From assembly GCA_947493165.1 (NCBI GenBank), contig CANLPY010000001.1:558001-622000 (forward strand): DNA of 64,000 nucleotides, given 5' to 3'. The DNA comes from an uncultured Erythrobacter sp. GTDB taxonomy: Bacteria > Pseudomonadota > Alphaproteobacteria > Sphingomonadales > Sphingomonadaceae. Made by a program: the position numbers and the translations under genes. Position 1 is the first letter of the stretch; the number at the start of each line of letters is the position of its first letter. Positions 62,664 to 64,000 of this stretch are shown here, one piece after another. The notes beneath the pieces were generated by a model. The model saw only the letters and a list, made by a program, of their open reading frames with translations, did not search any database and had not been told where the DNA came from.

Positions 62664-63848
62664 ATGAACGCCCCGACAACGCCATCAACACCTTTGCCAG
62701 AAAGTGGTGCTGAAACACTTCGGCCAACACCGGGTCAATTGGCCTTGGCGCAGAAAATCAAGAGCGGCGAAATGCGCACAGCGGACCGGACCATGACTGT
62801 CCGGGCGAGCGTCTATACAGATCCTGCCCACTTTGCGCGCGAGAAAGCGGCGCTGTTTGACCGGATGCCGCAAGTGATTGCGCCTTCCGCCTTGTTACCC
62901 GCCCCCGGCATGTCAGTGCCGCATGATGGCACGGGTCGGCCGCTGCTGATCACGCGCGATAAACAAGGCGAGGTTCACGTTTTCCTCAATGTCTGCCGCC
63001 ATCGGGGCACACGTTTGGTTGAAGGGGACAAAGTGCAATGCGCCAGCCGCTTGGTCTGCCCGTATCACGCTTGGACATACAGGCTAGATGGGGCTTTGCT
63101 TGCCCTACCCCGGCCCGAAACCTTCCCCAGGCTTGAAAAACGCGAGCATAGCCTGATCGAAATGCCATCATGCGAGGCAGGCGGGCTGATCTGGTTTACC
63201 CCTAAAGACAGCGCAGACTTCTCTGAAGCCATGACTTTGGGTCAGGACTTTGCAGCCTTTGGGATGGGCAGCGCCCATCTGTTCCGCCGCAAGACGCATT
63301 CGGTAGCGGGCAATTGGAAGCTGATTATGGATGCATTCCTTGAAAGCTATCATGTCACTCGCCTCCACGCGAACACCATTGGGCCATTCTTTAAGGATGG
63401 AATCACCAGCGGCGACAATATCGGACCGCATCAACGCTCTGCCGTTGGACGCTTAGAGGAAATGGAGACGGTCGACCTTACCGATATGGCGGCGCTGCGT
63501 AAGGTGGTAACGTTTGCATACCAGCTGCTACCGGCAACGATCATCGTACCCAGCCCAGATTATGTGAATGTGATGGTTTTGATGCCGCAAGCTCACAATC
63601 ACACTCTAGTAGAAGACTTCATGTTAATCCCCGAAGAACCGGCGACCGAAAAGGCTAAGGCGCATTGGGAGCGCAGTTGGAACTTGCTTGATGGCGGTGT
63701 ATTCGCCAGCGAAGATTTCCGCGCTGCAGAACTGGGCCAACAAGGGTTGGAAACAGGTGCAATTGAGCATCTCACACTCGGCACGCTAGAAAGTGGCATC
63801 GCTCGATTCGATGAATCCATTTCAGCGGCATTGGCTGCTCATAAGTGA
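62664..63848 (+). CDS. Rieske [2Fe-2S] ring-hydroxylating oxygenase alpha subunit-like
   Basis: A 394-residue oxygenase. The Rieske cluster ligands are CRHRGT (Cys111, His113) and CPYHAW (Cys132, His135); the mononuclear iron ligands include His230 and His235 in [33 protein letters not shown] is typical of the catalytic domain. No beta subunit or reductase is nearby. Substrate unknown. The ATG follows AGGAA. Divergent from the AmpG pair. Confidence 0.88.
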   Translation: MNAPTTPSTPLPESGAETLRPTPGQLALAQKIKSGEMRTADRTMTVRASVYTDPAHFAREKAALFDRMPQVIAPSALLPAPGMSVPHDGTGRPLLITRDKQGEVHVFLNVCRHRGTRLVEGDKVQCASRLVCPYHAWTYRLDGALLALPRPETFPRLEKREHSLIEMPSCEAGGLIWFTPKDSADFSEAMTLGQDFAAFGMGSAHLFRRKTHSVAGNWKLIMDAFLESYHVTRLHANTIGPFFKDGITSGDNIGPHQRSAVGRLEEMETVDLTDMAALRKVVTFAYQLLPATIIVPSPDYVNVMVLMPQAHNHTLVEDFMLIPEEPATEKAKAHWERSWNLLDGGVFASEDFRAAELGQQGLETGAIEHLTLGTLESGIARFDESISAALAAHK

Positions 63849-63858
63849 CTCTGCAAAA

Positions 63859-64000
63859 ATGAACGTGACTAATGCTGAGCCAAGCTATGAAGTGCTAACC
63901 TTTGGGGAAGAACGCGAATCTGTTGTGGTGATTGACAGGTTTTCGGGAGAATTGAATCGGCTCATCACTGCCGGGCGCAGGGCCAGCTATGCACCAGCTC
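63859..64000 (+). CDS. Start of an unidentified gene, cut by window end
   Basis: An open frame from ATG 63859, 10 bases after the Rieske gene, running off the window. The 47 visible residues (for example VLTFGEERESVVVIDRFSG and GRRASYAPA) recall the start of DUF6445-type proteins, which resemble 2-oxoglutarate oxygenases, but this is weak. It may be co-transcribed with the Rieske gene. Confidence 0.45.
   Translation, partial: MNVTNAEPSYEVLTFGEERESVVVIDRFSGELNRLITAGRRASYAPA

Noticed and set aside
1-64000. CRISPR array, prophage or integron
   Set aside because: No regularly spaced repeats, integrase, phage structural genes or attachment site pairs were seen.

Overview
The window looks like the chromosome of an alphaproteobacterium of the Sphingomonadales, most likely the Erythrobacteraceae (Erythrobacter and relatives). 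The evidence is indirect: moderate-to-high GC, an ATP synthase Fo operon (atpI-B-E-F'-F) separate from F1, gene order trpF-trpB-trpA-accD-folC, ffh-rpsP-rimM-trmD-rplS, a FYDLN-type zinc-ribbon protein, frequent ATGA start/stop overlaps, and two palindromic repeat families of a kind I recall from this group. It is almost entirely core chromosome with dense coding. I see no phage, insertion sequence, CRISPR array, rRNA operon or conjugative element. One tRNA gene (Ala, GGC) is present. No gap between genes exceeds about 300 bases; the longest (about 195 to 230 bases, at 7633-7829, 13732-13942, 36294-36506, 38217-38436 and 51696-51922) hold leaders, terminators or promoters.

Layout. 1-5.3 kb: polyhydroxyalkanoate synthase (5' end cut by the window), PHA depolymerase, a D-aminoacylase-type amidohydrolase and a lone NYN-domain putative RNase. 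5.3-12.8 kb: DUF2855 protein, dnaN, fabG, fabD, an LD-carboxypeptidase divergent from a Mur ligase, and a GST. 12.8-15.3 kb: DUF808 protein and rpsF-rpsR-rplI. 15.3-25.5 kb: AMP nucleosidase, two YbjN-like secreted proteins, a beta-propeller lipoprotein overlapping an M2 peptidyl-dipeptidase, a three-gene overlapping cassette (thioredoxin-fold isomerase, GFA protein, hydrolase), a lipoprotein, asd, and an Asp-nucleophile hydrolase. 25.4-33.5 kb (minus strand): ffh-rpsP-rimM-[membrane protein-nitrilase-membrane protein]-trmD-rplS, then an S9 dipeptidyl peptidase, with tRNA-Ala upstream of ffh. 33.5-40.2 kb: FYDLN protein, aroA-(small membrane protein)-cmk-rpsA, gloB, quinone oxidoreductase. 40.2-43 kb: the Fo ATP synthase operon. 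43-51.7 kb: the ydbH-ynbE-ydbL cell-envelope bridge locus, radC, a DoxX-like protein, and a large transglutaminase/TPR protein. 51.9-59.5 kb: purB, a LapA-like protein, pyrF, trpF, trpB, an unknown ORF, trpA, accD and folC. 59.5-64 kb: two tandem AmpG-like permeases, a Rieske oxygenase and the start of one more ORF.

How genes work together. Several stretches make coherent units: carbon storage (phaC/phaZ); malonyl and fatty-acid supply (fabD/fabG, accD); peptidoglycan recycling (LD-carboxypeptidase, MurC/Mpl-like ligase, two AmpG-like permeases); ribosome and SRP biogenesis; tryptophan, pyrimidine, purine and folate synthesis; lipid traffic between the membranes (YdbH/YnbE/YdbL); and peptide catabolism (D-aminoacylase type, M2 peptidyl-dipeptidase, S9 dipeptidyl peptidase), which suits a marine or freshwater heterotroph.

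The most notable items are a 93-bp palindromic repeat inserted in frame into trmD, adding about 31 residues to an essential tRNA methyltransferase; an unrelated palindromic element between rplS and the S9 peptidase gene; an unknown gene translationally nested between trpB and trpA; and three extra genes coupled into the rimM-trmD operon. Nothing here is clearly a wholly new system. Functions come from recognising protein families by eye; no database search was run.
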